Shown piece by piece: positions 34,599 through 44,053 of a DNA stretch of 53,711 bases (position 1 is its first letter; every line of letters starts with the position of its first letter). The translations under genes were made by a program, and so were the position numbers. A model generated the notes under the pieces. It did no database searches, had not been told where the DNA came from, and saw only the letters and a program-made list of their open reading frames with translations. This DNA comes from Ferruginibacter sp. (lineage in GTDB: Bacteria; Bacteroidota; Bacteroidia; Chitinophagales; Chitinophagaceae). The stretch spans positions 1 to 53,711 of the forward strand of contig JANYGZ010000081.1 of NCBI GenBank assembly GCA_025362235.1. The letters run 5' to 3'.

Positions 34599-35767
34599 AT
34601 AATTATTTCAGGTGTTTTAATAGCTATGCCACTTAGTTTAAATTGAATTTTTAACCACACCAAAACACATGGCAAAGCTTTTAGACAGTATGGAATTACA
34701 AAATTATTTCTGAGGTATTTTGGAAATAGATCGGTAGGTGACAGCACTGTCAGTATAAAAAACAAACAAAAAAGCGATATATCTACCCAATTTTTTTTGG
34801 AACTCACGAACCATATAAAAACTCCGGTGGAGGCAATAAGGTAGGTAGGTGATTCCGCGACCTGATTAAATATAACCATCCATATCAATACATTAGCAAG
34901 AAAATAAAACTTAATATGCTCGTAATTTTTTCTAAAAAAAATGACTATAAAAGTTAGCAGGAAAATGATGATACCTATTAATTGTATTACTATTTTAGAT
35001 GCCCCTTTATAAATTAAACTTTGGATTATTCCCATTACAGATAACCCAACATTTATAGAAGAGTAATCTTTTAAACATGTAAACCATTGTTCATACAACG
35101 TTTTAAACCCTTCTATAGAATAAAAACAAAGCGGCAGTAAACCGATCATAATAAATGAAACACCCAGATAAATAAAGGTTTTGAAATTTGGATTTTTAAG
35201 AAAGAAAAATATACTTGCAATTCCACCATATCCTTTAATAAAAAAATTGAGAGCGGGAAATATGGAAAACCTTTTATAGGCACCTTTCTCGAGAGATGTC
35301 CATGCAAGCACAGTGAAAGCGGCTATTAAGGGGTTTGTCTGTAAATTACCTACAGCTGTATTAAGTTCAGGAATGATAAGATAAAAAATAAACAGTTTTG
35401 AATTTTCGGATATAGGGAGACTTTTAATAGCAACAAAGTAGACAGAACTTGTAAAAATTGTCCAAATAATAAAACCTGCAAGTGTTGGAATGTATGCAAA
35501 AGGTAAGAAAAGAATTGGAAATGACGGGTTATAAAGGAATATGTCAAAATATTCCTTAGGATACTCTAAATACAGATTTTGATGACCAAAAAAATGATAA
35601 ACACTGTGTTGAAATATTATAAAGTTATTGCCAGACCCATTAACATATTGTTGAACTGCCAATATGATGGCCATCAAAAGATATAACCCAAAAATAAAAT
35701 TAGTGTTTTTCAGAACTTTAAATATTAATGGAAAAGATTTCTGAAACCTGACTAAGTAGTTAACCAT
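34577..35767 (-). CDS. GT87 family membrane glycosyltransferase (DUF2029)
   Basis: The 396-aa protein has about ten transmembrane helices with the DUF2029/GT87 layout: a first periplasmic loop with DIFLYNPSFPILFLPFAYIP, then TAVGNLQTNPLIAAF and a FFIKGYGG segment. GT87 enzymes are GT-C transferases that use polyprenyl-phosphate-linked sugars on the outer face of the inner membrane. It is the first gene of the operon with the GT2 and deacetylase genes. A TAATTTTG promoter box lies 22 nt upstream. The acceptor (lipid A, protein or polysaccharide) is unknown. Confidence 0.87.
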   Translation of the reverse strand: MVNYLVRFQKSFPLIFKVLKNTNFIFGLYLLMAIILAVQQYVNGSGNNFIIFQHSVYHFFGHQNLYLEYPKEYFDIFLYNPSFPILFLPFAYIPTLAGFIIWTIFTSSVYFVAIKSLPISENSKLFIFYLIIPELNTAVGNLQTNPLIAAFTVLAWTSLEKGAYKRFSIFPALNFFIKGYGGIASIFFFLKNPNFKTFIYLGVSFIMIGLLPLCFYSIEGFKTLYEQWFTCLKDYSSINVGLSVMGIIQSLIYKGASKIVIQLIGIIIFLLTFIVIFFRKNYEHIKFYFLANVLIWMVIFNQVAESPTYLIASTGVFIWFVSSKKNWVDISLFCLFFILTVLSPTDLFPKYLRNNFVIPYCLKALPCVLVWLKIQFKLSGIAIKTPEIIIWNRKLI

Positions 35768-35789
35768 TAAGTTTAAAATTATAAAAACG

Positions 35790-35797
35790 CAAAATTA
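35790..35797 (-). promoter_or_regulatory. −7 promoter element of the GT87 operon
   Basis: TAATTTTG on the minus strand fits TAnnTTTG exactly, 22 nt before the GT87 ATG. No TTTG lies at the expected −33 distance. Confidence 0.45.
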
Positions 35798-36344
35798 GCA
35801 ATAAGTATCTATAATTTAGTAGTACCATAAATTAAATAATTGGTTGGGTTAAAAAGAAAATATTTTTTTGAACAAAGTTCCGTTATTATCATTATATGTT
35901 CCTTCATTTTGCCACAGACTTTTATCCAAAAAAGCTTTTTTATTAGAGTCCGAGTTGGCAATAAGGATTTAAAAATGATTATTTTTTTGCTTTTTTAACT
36001 CTAACTCACAAGAAAAACCTGTTACATGGGTTTTGAAAAAGAGAGAGGAATAAAATGGTTTTTCTCAGCTATTTGAAAAGTCTATAGCATAGTTTAATTA
36101 CCCAAAATCATTTTCAGGATTTAAGTGTATCATACATGCAAAGACAGCTGCTTTATAACTTGCCAAAATGCACTAAAGCCTTACGAAAAGCGGCAAGAAA
36201 CAAAAAAAGTAAACAGGCAAAGCCAGTTTTCTTCGCCTAAAACAAGTTTCAAAAAGGGTAAATTATAGTGTTTTCAAAAGGTTATGAAAATTGATTTGAA
36301 AAACATGGTTTTTGGAAGCCGCCATAAACATATACTGCCCTCAA
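35798..36344. other. Intergenic stretch without recognised genes
   Basis: About 550 bp of AT-rich sequence between the GT87 operon and the TolB-like gene. The longest plus-strand frame I found begins at an ATG near 36136 and is a basic 34-residue peptide without features. A weak hairpin (CTTGCC...GGCAAG, 27-nt loop, near 36160–36197) is present. It may be remnant sequence, like the decayed region on the other side of the sugar module. Confidence 0.5.
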
Positions 36345-37871
36345 TTATTCAACACTGCCATTACTTACAAAAGCAATTTGTTTGCTGTCGGGGCTCCAGC
36401 TGTTGGTATTAATAGTGCCCTGCCCCCCATATAAATACGCTATTACTTTTGGCGCCCCGCCACTTACCGGCATTAAACGCAACATAACCCTTTTATAAAA
36501 TGGATGGTCACTTGATAAAACACTGGGTGGAAAGGAGAGTAGCGCTATCCATTTTCCATCGGGCGAAATATGCGGGAACCAGTTATTGTATTCATCAAAA
36601 GTTACCTGCTCTTTATTGCTGCCGTCGGGTTTCATCCGCCATATCTGCATGGTGCCGGTTTCATCGGCATTGTAATAAATATATTTTCCATCAGGCGTAT
36701 ATTCCGGACCATCTACATGGCTTTTTTTATTTAATGTTAATGGTATTTCTGCACCGCCATTAATATTTTTTTTGTAAATATTATAAGCTTCACTGCTGGA
36801 TAAACGCTTTGCTACAAAAACTACTTCTTTATTATCAGGGCTCCATCCATGCAGGTAAGATGGGGTACTATCCGTAATTAACCTTGGCTCGCCTCCTTTT
36901 AACGGCAATACATAAACGGCAGAACCACCACCAGCAAAGCCTTGCCGGTGATTACTGATGGCCAGCATTTTTCCGTCAAAAGAAATTACATGATCGTTAT
37001 TATTTTTGATGGCAGAACCTGTATTTAATTTTTGAGGTATACCACCTTCAATTGGGATGGTATACATCAAGCCATCCTGGTTAAATAATAAGCTTTTTCC
37101 ATCGGGCATCCAGTTAGGCGCTTCAAACCTGCCAGTGTCCTGGTGAATTACTTTTCTAACGCCATCAAAAATATTAAGGGTTTCTAAACTACTGGTCAAA
37201 AATCCATTTTTATACCCATCATATGTATCGGCTACGGGTTGTTCGATCCTTACATTCCATGCAATTGCTTCTTCCAGTACATCTGCATTATGGCTGCAGA
37301 GAAATAAGCCTGCCAGTACTTCATCAGGCATATCTTTCATTTCCTGTGTGCCCACTAATTGCAGGGGCTCACCAAAATTAGCTGCACGCATAATTATTTT
37401 TTTTCCGCTGCGTTCTACCTGTATAACCTGCACATTTTTTTTAACGTCAAATATTTCATCCTCCGGGTCCCTCATAAATGCACCACGTAAACTTCTCCAT
37501 TGCAATGCGGTTAACCCATCACCATGTACCGTTGCACAAATATGGGCAGCGTCTTCCTTTTCCGATTCACGGATCATCCATCCAATTTTACGATGAGCGG
37601 TTACACCCTGGCCCACTAATTTTACATTGGCTGTTAAAATAAAATCACCTTTTAATTTATTGTAGAGATAATGAAACTCATCCCGGTTAAACCACACATT
37701 GGCACCCCCACCTTTAATAGTATAAGTTTGTGTACCGGCATCAAATGTAGCCGCACCCTTTATTTTAGGGTTACCGATATCTGCATTGTTTTTAAAAATG
37801 CCCACTGTATTTGATTGTGCCATGGTTAGATATCCGGTTAAAAGTAAAATGGTAGTTAATGTAAGTTTCAT
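36345..37871 (-). CDS. Secreted TolB-like beta-propeller protein
   Basis: The 508-aa protein has a signal peptide (ends LTMAQ), an N-terminal concanavalin-like DUF1349-type domain (about residues 25–215, with GKKIIMRAANFGEPL), and a C-terminal six-blade propeller of WD40-like/PD40 repeats (PNWMPDGKSLLFNQDG, HGWSPDNKEVVF, PEYTPDGKYIYYN, PHISPDGKWIALL, NSWSPDSKQIAFV). Such proteins are often labelled TolB-like or biopolymer-transporter-like. The role, perhaps carbohydrate recognition, is unknown. It lies alone between two untranslated gaps. Confidence 0.85.
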   Translation of the reverse strand: MKLTLTTILLLTGYLTMAQSNTVGIFKNNADIGNPKIKGAATFDAGTQTYTIKGGGANVWFNRDEFHYLYNKLKGDFILTANVKLVGQGVTAHRKIGWMIRESEKEDAAHICATVHGDGLTALQWRSLRGAFMRDPEDEIFDVKKNVQVIQVERSGKKIIMRAANFGEPLQLVGTQEMKDMPDEVLAGLFLCSHNADVLEEAIAWNVRIEQPVADTYDGYKNGFLTSSLETLNIFDGVRKVIHQDTGRFEAPNWMPDGKSLLFNQDGLMYTIPIEGGIPQKLNTGSAIKNNNDHVISFDGKMLAISNHRQGFAGGGSAVYVLPLKGGEPRLITDSTPSYLHGWSPDNKEVVFVAKRLSSSEAYNIYKKNINGGAEIPLTLNKKSHVDGPEYTPDGKYIYYNADETGTMQIWRMKPDGSNKEQVTFDEYNNWFPHISPDGKWIALLSFPPSVLSSDHPFYKRVMLRLMPVSGGAPKVIAYLYGGQGTINTNSWSPDSKQIAFVSNGSVE

Positions 37872-38125
37872 AATTTTATTTTGTGTGCTGATGAAATTTA
37901 AAAGCAGGTGATTGTATGGTGAGTTAAAATATATTAAGGATAGTTATTATCGTTTTATAGTGAAGCAATAAATTAATTCTTCATTAAAATAAAATTAGAT
38001 TGAGTATCAGCATTTGTTCCAACATTTGTCCACCTACGAGTCAAAAGTAAAGAAACGCATTTGTAAAATCAATTTCATTTATTAACCTTCAATCGTTTGG
38101 GTACCTTTTTAACAGTACAAATCTC

Positions 38126-39091
38126 TCATTTTAGCTGTTTCAAAACCCAATCTAAACATTGTTTTGAGTCCATAATACTCCATGAATGTGGATGCTTTAT
38201 TCCGTCAAGTCGTATTCCTTTATCATGAGTTACAACTATGTCTGCGTTTTTATTTCCTTGCATCTGCAAAAGATTTATCATCGCTGAAATATCTGTACAA
38301 TTTAGGTCATACAAATCCCTGTGCCTATTCTTTATTTGCCATTCAATTGCCGGCTCAGTATAAATTAATAAAGGCATATTGATTAGATATTTGGAATTGC
38401 CGCCATCTTTTTCATGATGCGAATAAATAGAGTACTTAATATATTGGGCTGGTACTTCTTCTGGCGTTCCTCCAAATTCTATTTTACAGAGTTCCATAAA
38501 CCATTTGCCTTCATTTGCTGCAGCTTCTGCAAAATTTCTTTCTACATCCCGTTTGCATTGGTAATACAAAGTAACATAGTCAAGTGGAGGGTCAAGCCCA
38601 AATATTGCTTTTGGGATAATAAAACTGCTATCCTTATCTCTAATTGCTCTTTCTGCATAATTCAATGAAACCATTCCACCGCCTGAAAGCCCGCCAAGGA
38701 TAAATTTATCTTTTGGAACTTTATATTGCTTTATTATTTGTTTAAATATAATATTCAAAAACTTAAGTTCTTCTTCAAGTTTAACTGTACCCCAATTAAT
38801 AGATGGGAATATTACTAAAAATCCTTTTTCGACTGCAAGTTTGTGCAGTGTCATTTGTTTCATAACATCTTCTACCATATCTCCACCCGCAGGCAATATT
38901 ACCAAAACACCAATCGGTTTAATTTTGGGTACAAGTTTTAGATAAAACAAAGTTGATGTGTCAATTTTTTCATAGGCATATAAATTATATGGGTCTTGGT
39001 TAGAAACAGTAACCTTTTCAACTTTTTGTCCAATGCCAATACTATAAAATAACAGTAATTGTATAATTAAAATTATTTGTTTATGCTTCAT
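38126..39091 (-). CDS. Secreted alpha/beta hydrolase
   Basis: The 321-aa protein has a signal peptide (ends YSIGIGQ). VLVILPAGGDM forms the oxyanion strand, GGLSGGGM the nucleophile elbow and IKHPHSWSI probably carries the catalytic histidine. It resembles poorly characterised lipase/esterase-type hydrolases. The 254-bp intergenic gap to the propeller gene shows no clear signals, so co-transcription is doubtful. Substrate unknown. Confidence 0.8.
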   Translation of the reverse strand: MKHKQIILIIQLLLFYSIGIGQKVEKVTVSNQDPYNLYAYEKIDTSTLFYLKLVPKIKPIGVLVILPAGGDMVEDVMKQMTLHKLAVEKGFLVIFPSINWGTVKLEEELKFLNIIFKQIIKQYKVPKDKFILGGLSGGGMVSLNYAERAIRDKDSSFIIPKAIFGLDPPLDYVTLYYQCKRDVERNFAEAAANEGKWFMELCKIEFGGTPEEVPAQYIKYSIYSHHEKDGGNSKYLINMPLLIYTEPAIEWQIKNRHRDLYDLNCTDISAMINLLQMQGNKNADIVVTHDKGIRLDGIKHPHSWSIMDSKQCLDWVLKQLK

Positions 39092-39211
39092 TTAGTATGT
39101 TGATATAGCGAAGTATTATTACCGCTCACATTCAAATTTTCTTAACGCCTTTTTATGATGTCGGTCCAGTCAAATCGAATTATATACCTACGTATTTAAA
39201 TTTTATTAGTA

Positions 39212-40906
39212 TTACAATTCTTTTTTCTTCAACAGTTCTACTGCATGGTGCGCAGCCCTTGCTGTAAAAGCCATATAGGTAAGCGATGGGTTTTGCGTAG
39301 AGGTTGACGTCATGCAGGCACCATCTGTTACAAATACATTTTTACAAAGATGCAACTGGTGCCATTCGTTTAATAAAGATGTTGCAGGGTCTTTGCCCAT
39401 GCGCACACCGCCCATTTCGTGTATATCTAGGCCGGGCGCCTGTTTGCTGTCTGATGTTTTAATATCTGAAAATCCGGCTTTGGTAAACATCTCTGTATAT
39501 TGCTCCATAAAATCCTTTATCATCTTTTCATCATTTTCATCATAGGCAACAGAAATATTTACAAGGGGTATGCCCCATTCATCTTTTTTATTTTTATCAA
39601 GGCTTATATAATTAGTTTCTTTAGGAATGGTTTCGCCCATACATTGGGAACCAACACGCCATTTGCCGGGTGTTGCACCAGCCATCAGGTTATTTTTTAA
39701 GCTTTCTCCAAAACCATTTGTATCAGTAGCGGAAGAACGGTAACCGCTAAAAGTTACAGCATAGCCACGTAAAAAATTGGTTTCCTGTTTGTACACATTT
39801 CTAAAACGCGGCATATAAGCGGCTGTTGCCCGGCTTCCTTCTGTTGTGCTATCAAGCATTCCATCATACGTTGCTGAAATTCTTGCCCTGTAATTATGAA
39901 AGGCAAAATATTTTCCCATCAAACCATTGTCGTTGCCAAGGCCATTGGGAAAACGTTTACTGGTTGAATTTAGTAAAATAAGATTGGTATTAACAGTACC
40001 TGCATTTACAAAAATAACATCGGCAAAATAGTCGGTTGATTGTTTGGTATTGGCATCAATGATGCGTACACCTGTGGCCTTTCCTTTTGCTTCGTCATAA
40101 ATAATTGACTGTACCACCGCATGTGTGCGCATGGTTAAATTGCCGGTTTTTTTTGCCCACGGAATAGTGGTAGAGTTGGCATTAAAATAACCTCCAAACG
40201 GGCAGCCACGCTGGCATAAATTTCTGGCCTGGCATTGGCCCCTGCCTTGTTCAATATGTATAGGTTCTGGCTTGGTTACATGGGCACAGCGGGCATAAAT
40301 TACATGCCGGTCTTTATAATTTTTTGCAACGGTATCTTTAAAATGATTCTCTACACAGCTAAGCTCCCAGGCAGGTAAAAATTCTCCATCGGGCAAAGTA
40401 TCAAGACCATCTTTATTGCCGCTGATACCAGCAAATTTTTCTACATAACTATACCATGGGGCAATGTCTTTATAACGAATGGGCCAGTCAACAGCAAAGC
40501 CATCACGGGCAGGGCCTTCAAAATCAAAGTCGCTCCAGCGCTGTGTTTGCCGGGCCCACATAATACTTTTGCCACCAACCTAGTAACCCCGTATCCAGTC
40601 GAACGGTTTTTCCTGCACATATGGATGCTCTTTATCTTTTACAAAAAAATGCATGGCATCTTCTTTAAATGCATAGCATTTTGTTATGATGGGATTGTCT
40701 TTGGCAATAGCATAAGGCACCTGGCCACGATGTTTAAATTCCCACGGCAACATATTGGTGGTGGGGTAATCTTTTAAATGCACAACATCACGGCCACGTT
40801 CCAGTACAAGAGTTTTTAAACCTTGTTCGCATAACTCTTTTGCAGCCCAGCCCCCACTCATGCCGCTGCCAATTACAATGGCATCAAAAGTATTTTTATC
40901 ACTCAT
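39212..40906 (-). pseudogene. GMC oxidoreductase interrupted by one in-frame TAG
   Basis: Two open pieces (40580–40906, 108 aa; 39212–40561, 449 aa) lie in the same frame, separated by TAG (40582–40580) and six sense codons, VGGKSI. The stop sits in RGY-stop-VGGKSIMW, where relatives have a glutamine, so a single CAG-to-TAG change explains it. The N-piece has the FAD motif GSGMSG. The C-piece has HEMGGVRMG, the active-site His/Asn region NPSLTYMAF and a Cys cluster (CQARNLCQRGC) that may bind an Fe–S centre. A repaired protein would be 564 aa, the family's length. Nonsense mutation, sequence error or readthrough are all possible. It resembles LacA-type glucoside 3-dehydrogenase. Confidence 0.85.
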
Positions 40907-40952
40907 AATATTTTTTAATACAAATCAAATTAAATCGTTTTATTCTTTAGAC

Positions 40953-40976
40953 TTGGCCGGTGTCACCACCGGCCAA
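40953..40976. other. Hairpin between subunit 3 and GMC genes
   Basis: TTGGCCGGTG (40953–40962) and CACCGGCCAA (40967–40976) form a perfect 10-bp stem with a TCAC loop. There is no U-tract on the minus strand, so it is more likely an mRNA-processing or stability element within the operon than a terminator. Confidence 0.65.
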
Positions 40977-41024
40977 TTTTGTCAATATGAAAAACTTGCA
41001 AAATCATTTAGATAACTAGTTAGA

Positions 41025-41561
41025 TTAAGCAGTTTTATTCTTTAATGGTATACAACCTTTAAAATCTGGGCCGGGTACCATTTTGTAATGGCGTACATCT
41101 GTCATATATTGTTTGGAGCCGGTGAAAGCCTGCAGGATATGATTTTTAGAAATTTGATAAAACTTAACAACCTCGTCGGGCAAACCCGTTTTATTTTCTA
41201 CGGCAGTAAGCCATTCTTTTTTTTGTTGAGGGTTGCAATCGGTAAATGATTTGCCATATTTACCGCTAACCATTTTATTAAATTGATGAAGGCCATCAGT
41301 AAATATTTTTTGATCACCAGGAGCATAACAATCATTTACCATCATCAAAGTAAACTGAGATGCCTGTACGCCGATAGCCCCAATAAAATTTGTTGTCGGA
41401 ATAATAGCTTCGCCCAATGCAGCCATCATTTTTTCTTCGTTTCCCGTTATGGCAATATTTGTAAGGGAAATATCTGTCGTATCTTTCTGTAAACAGGAAG
41501 GTAATAAGCTGGCTCCTGCAGAAAAAATAAACGCAGTGCGAATGGCATTTCTTCTATTCAT
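41025..41561 (-). CDS. Gluconate 2-dehydrogenase subunit 3 family protein
   Basis: The 178-aa protein starts with a Tat-like signal (RRNAIRTAF) followed by a lipobox-like cysteine (LLPSC, C23). The rest is the helical subunit 3 domain (MMAALGEAIIPTTNFIGA, FTLMMVNDCY). Such subunits help export and fold a Tat-dependent GMC dehydrogenase that has no signal of its own, as LacC does for LacA. It precedes the GMC gene by 118 bp with a hairpin between. Confidence 0.9.
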   Translation of the reverse strand: MNRRNAIRTAFIFSAGASLLPSCLQKDTTDISLTNIAITGNEEKMMAALGEAIIPTTNFIGAIGVQASQFTLMMVNDCYAPGDQKIFTDGLHQFNKMVSGKYGKSFTDCNPQQKKEWLTAVENKTGLPDEVVKFYQISKNHILQAFTGSKQYMTDVRHYKMVPGPDFKGCIPLKNKTA

Positions 41562-41667
41562 GTGGCGTAATTTATTAAATGAATATACTATAATTAGCTG
41601 TTTACCTTATTACCTTTTATGTAGTTTGATAATACCTATTTATAAATAGATAAAAAAGTACCTTAAT

Positions 41668-42507
41668 TTATAATTTTAATTTTGCCAGGTAATCCATATC
41701 CTCTTTAAGGCTTTCCATTGCTGAGTGAGCATATTCTTCCTGCTCTACATAAAAATATTTCATACCTGATTGTTCACTATGCTGGAGGATTTCAAGAATT
41801 GGCAGGGCACCTTTTCCAAATTCCACACTATGTTTTTTTTGCAGGTCCATATCTTTCAAATGCCATAGCGGAAAACGCCCGGGATGTTTCTTAAAATAGT
41901 CTAAAGGATTATTACCGGTTGCTATAACCCAGCCTAAATCCATTTCCATATTAACAAGATTAGGATCGGTATTATCCAGCAGCACATCATACAATACCTG
42001 GCCATTTTCTTTTTCAAATTCAAAATCATGATTGTGATAACCAAATTTAATATTTAATTTTTTGCTGTCCTCCCCGGCTTTATTAAAGGCAGCAGCAGCC
42101 TTTTTATAATTGTCAACTGTTTGTCCTTGTGTTGGCATGCTGGAGCAAATAAGGTATTGCTGTCCCGATGCTACTGCATCTTCCAATGTTTGCGGCCACT
42201 TGTCATCTAAATGAATATGGCCACTGCTAAGAGTCATACCAAGCCCGAAACAAATATTTTTCATTTCTTTTGGTTGCAGGCCATAGTAATATCCTTTTTC
42301 ACTTCCGGCAGATTCAATTTGTTTTACACCCAGCGCAGCGAGTTGTTGTAAAGTACCCTTTGCATCAGCGAGCATTTCTTTACGAACAGAATACAACTGG
42401 ATACCAATGTTGTCAACTTTTTTTGTTGTTTTTGCAAAAGAAGGAAGGAGGATGGAACCGGCAGCAAACGTTCCGGTTTTCTTTAAAAAATCACGGCGTG
42501 TTTTCAT
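41668..42507 (-). CDS. Sugar phosphate isomerase/epimerase-like TIM barrel (Tat-exported)
   Basis: The 279-aa protein has a Tat signal (TRRDFLKKTGTFAAG) and an AP-endonuclease-2-like TIM barrel with the metal-ligand pattern typical of the family: FGYHNHDFEFE, NMEMDLGW and FPLWHLKDMD. Periplasmic members of this family act on 3-keto sugars in glucoside oxidation pathways. With the GMC and subunit 3 genes downstream, that role is plausible. The reaction is not proven by sequence. Confidence 0.87.
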   Translation of the reverse strand: MKTRRDFLKKTGTFAAGSILLPSFAKTTKKVDNIGIQLYSVRKEMLADAKGTLQQLAALGVKQIESAGSEKGYYYGLQPKEMKNICFGLGMTLSSGHIHLDDKWPQTLEDAVASGQQYLICSSMPTQGQTVDNYKKAAAAFNKAGEDSKKLNIKFGYHNHDFEFEKENGQVLYDVLLDNTDPNLVNMEMDLGWVIATGNNPLDYFKKHPGRFPLWHLKDMDLQKKHSVEFGKGALPILEILQHSEQSGMKYFYVEQEEYAHSAMESLKEDMDYLAKLKL

Positions 42508-42596
42508 TAAATAATTTTTATGGCATGTATAAAATCAGCAATACTGTATAGGTGTAAGTTAATACAAATGTAGATTGAAATAAAAAAGAAATGGAT

Positions 42597-42617
42597 AAGC
42601 TTACGCATGGTAAGCTT
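42597..42617. repeat. Short inverted repeat between proC and the TIM-barrel gene
   Basis: AAGCTTAC (42597–42604) and GTAAGCTT (42610–42617) flank GCATG. It lies upstream of the TIM-barrel gene and downstream of proC, with no U-tract. Possibly an operator or a weak terminator. Confidence 0.4.
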
Positions 42618-42714
42618 GGATTACAGGCAATGAAATATATACAGCATTACCAAAAATTGTCAGGCAATTTTTACTCCAGAATTTTAAAGATGGTTACTGT
42701 ATGCAAGTAACGGC

Positions 42715-43509
42715 CTATCCTTTAATAATTTTATTATAGCTGGTTGCAATTCCCTTTATTAAAGAAGAGCTGAAACCCTGGTGCTCCATTTCGTTTAAAC
42801 CTGCAATGGTACAGCCTTTTGGAGTAGTTACTTTGTCTATCTCCTGTTCGGGGTGGGTTCCTTTTTGTAATAATAATTCAGCAGCACCTTTTACAGTTTG
42901 TGCAGCTATCAGGTTGGCAGTAACCGCATCAAAACCAATCTCAATTCCGCCTTGTATGTTGGCACGTATGTAGCGCATTGCATAAGCAGTACCGCAGGCA
43001 CCCAGCACAGTAGCAGCATCCATTAGTTTTTCATCAATAATAGTTACTTTACCCAATGTTGCGAAAAGATCTTTTACATAGTTTGTTTGTGCATCGGTAG
43101 CATTGGTAACACTAATACAGGTCATGCTTTGCTGTATGGCAATGGCCGTATTGGGCATTGCCCTGAAAACCGGTAATTTCTTTTTAAGAATGGTTTCAAT
43201 ATCGCTGATAAGTATACCGGTTACAACGGATACCATTATATGTTTGGCTGTTAATTCTTTTTTAAAACCATTTACCACATCACTTACCTGGAAAGGTTTT
43301 ATGGCAAGTATAACCAACTCACTGTTACGCACAGCCGCTTCATTATCACTGCTGATATTAACCCCTTTATCTGCCAGGTCTTTTAGCGTAGCAATATTTC
43401 TTTTGGTAACAGTAATATCTGCTGGTTTACAAAATTTACTTTTAATTAGACCTTCAGCAATCGCTGTTCCTAAATTTCCGCCGCCAATGATGGCAATTTT
43501 TTTTGTCAT
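42715..43509 (-). CDS. proC: Pyrroline-5-carboxylate reductase
   Basis: The 264-aa enzyme makes the last step of proline synthesis, reducing pyrroline-5-carboxylate with NAD(P)H. It begins KIAIIGGGNLGTAIAEGL (dinucleotide fold) and has AIKPFQV, FRAMPNTAIAIQQ, ACGTAYAMRYI and the C-terminal signature TPKGCTIAGLNEME. Length is normal. It stands 100 bp downstream of the aspartic protease-like gene on the same strand. Confidence 0.96.
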   Translation of the reverse strand: MTKKIAIIGGGNLGTAIAEGLIKSKFCKPADITVTKRNIATLKDLADKGVNISSDNEAAVRNSELVILAIKPFQVSDVVNGFKKELTAKHIMVSVVTGILISDIETILKKKLPVFRAMPNTAIAIQQSMTCISVTNATDAQTNYVKDLFATLGKVTIIDEKLMDAATVLGACGTAYAMRYIRANIQGGIEIGFDAVTANLIAAQTVKGAAELLLQKGTHPEQEIDKVTTPKGCTIAGLNEMEHQGFSSSLIKGIATSYNKIIKG

Positions 43510-43608
43510 GTGTTATATTACTGTCTGTGTTAAATAAAAAAGGTATTGGCATTATAGAATTATAGATGACCTTATTGAAATAGCATTAGTATGTGGATGC
43601 CAGCAAAT

Positions 43609-44028
43609 TCATTTTAAAGAAAACAATGCTCCATCCGGATGTTTAGGATTATACTCCAAAGTATTTTCTGAAGGAATTACTACCAGGTCCATGCCTTCCA
43701 ATGGAATTGCACCCAGCAGTGGCTCTGTATTTCCGGGTAATACAAAGGCATCTGTATAACAGGTCCTATCGCCAAACCTGACTTTTAGGCCGCTTACTAA
43801 TTCTACTGCCCTGATAGCCCCATCGGCCAAAGCAACGTTCATCAGGCTACCTTTTTTAAGACCCAGTTTCTCTTTTATTTCTTCATTAATGGCCATCCTT
43901 ATTGCGCCGGTATCAATCATAAATTCACCGCTCCACCTTCTTATTTCATCAGGCTTTATTAACCCTTCTTCACACTTGTATTCATCATACTGGTTGGTTA
44001 GTTCTATGGTTGCATAAGTGAGTCCCAT
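43609..44028 (-). CDS. Clan AA aspartic protease-like protein
   Basis: The 139-aa protein has the retropepsin-like motif FMIDTGAI (residues 36–43) followed by a hydrophobic AINEEIKEKLGL strand-helix and a C-terminal LLGAIPLEGMDLVVIP segment, matching the single-domain clan AA family of prokaryotes (AF_0612-type). One Asp-Thr-Gly per chain means it must dimerise to be active. No signal peptide is seen, so it is cytosolic. It lies 25 bp after purL. The biological role is unknown. Confidence 0.82.
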   Translation of the reverse strand: MGLTYATIELTNQYDEYKCEEGLIKPDEIRRWSGEFMIDTGAIRMAINEEIKEKLGLKKGSLMNVALADGAIRAVELVSGLKVRFGDRTCYTDAFVLPGNTEPLLGAIPLEGMDLVVIPSENTLEYNPKHPDGALFSLK

Positions 44029-44053
44029 ATTTTTTATACTAAGGTATGCTATT

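Noticed and set aside
36155..36200. Weak hairpin CTTGCC...GGCAAG as a terminator
   Set aside because: The stem is only 6 bp, the loop is 27 nt and there is no T-run.
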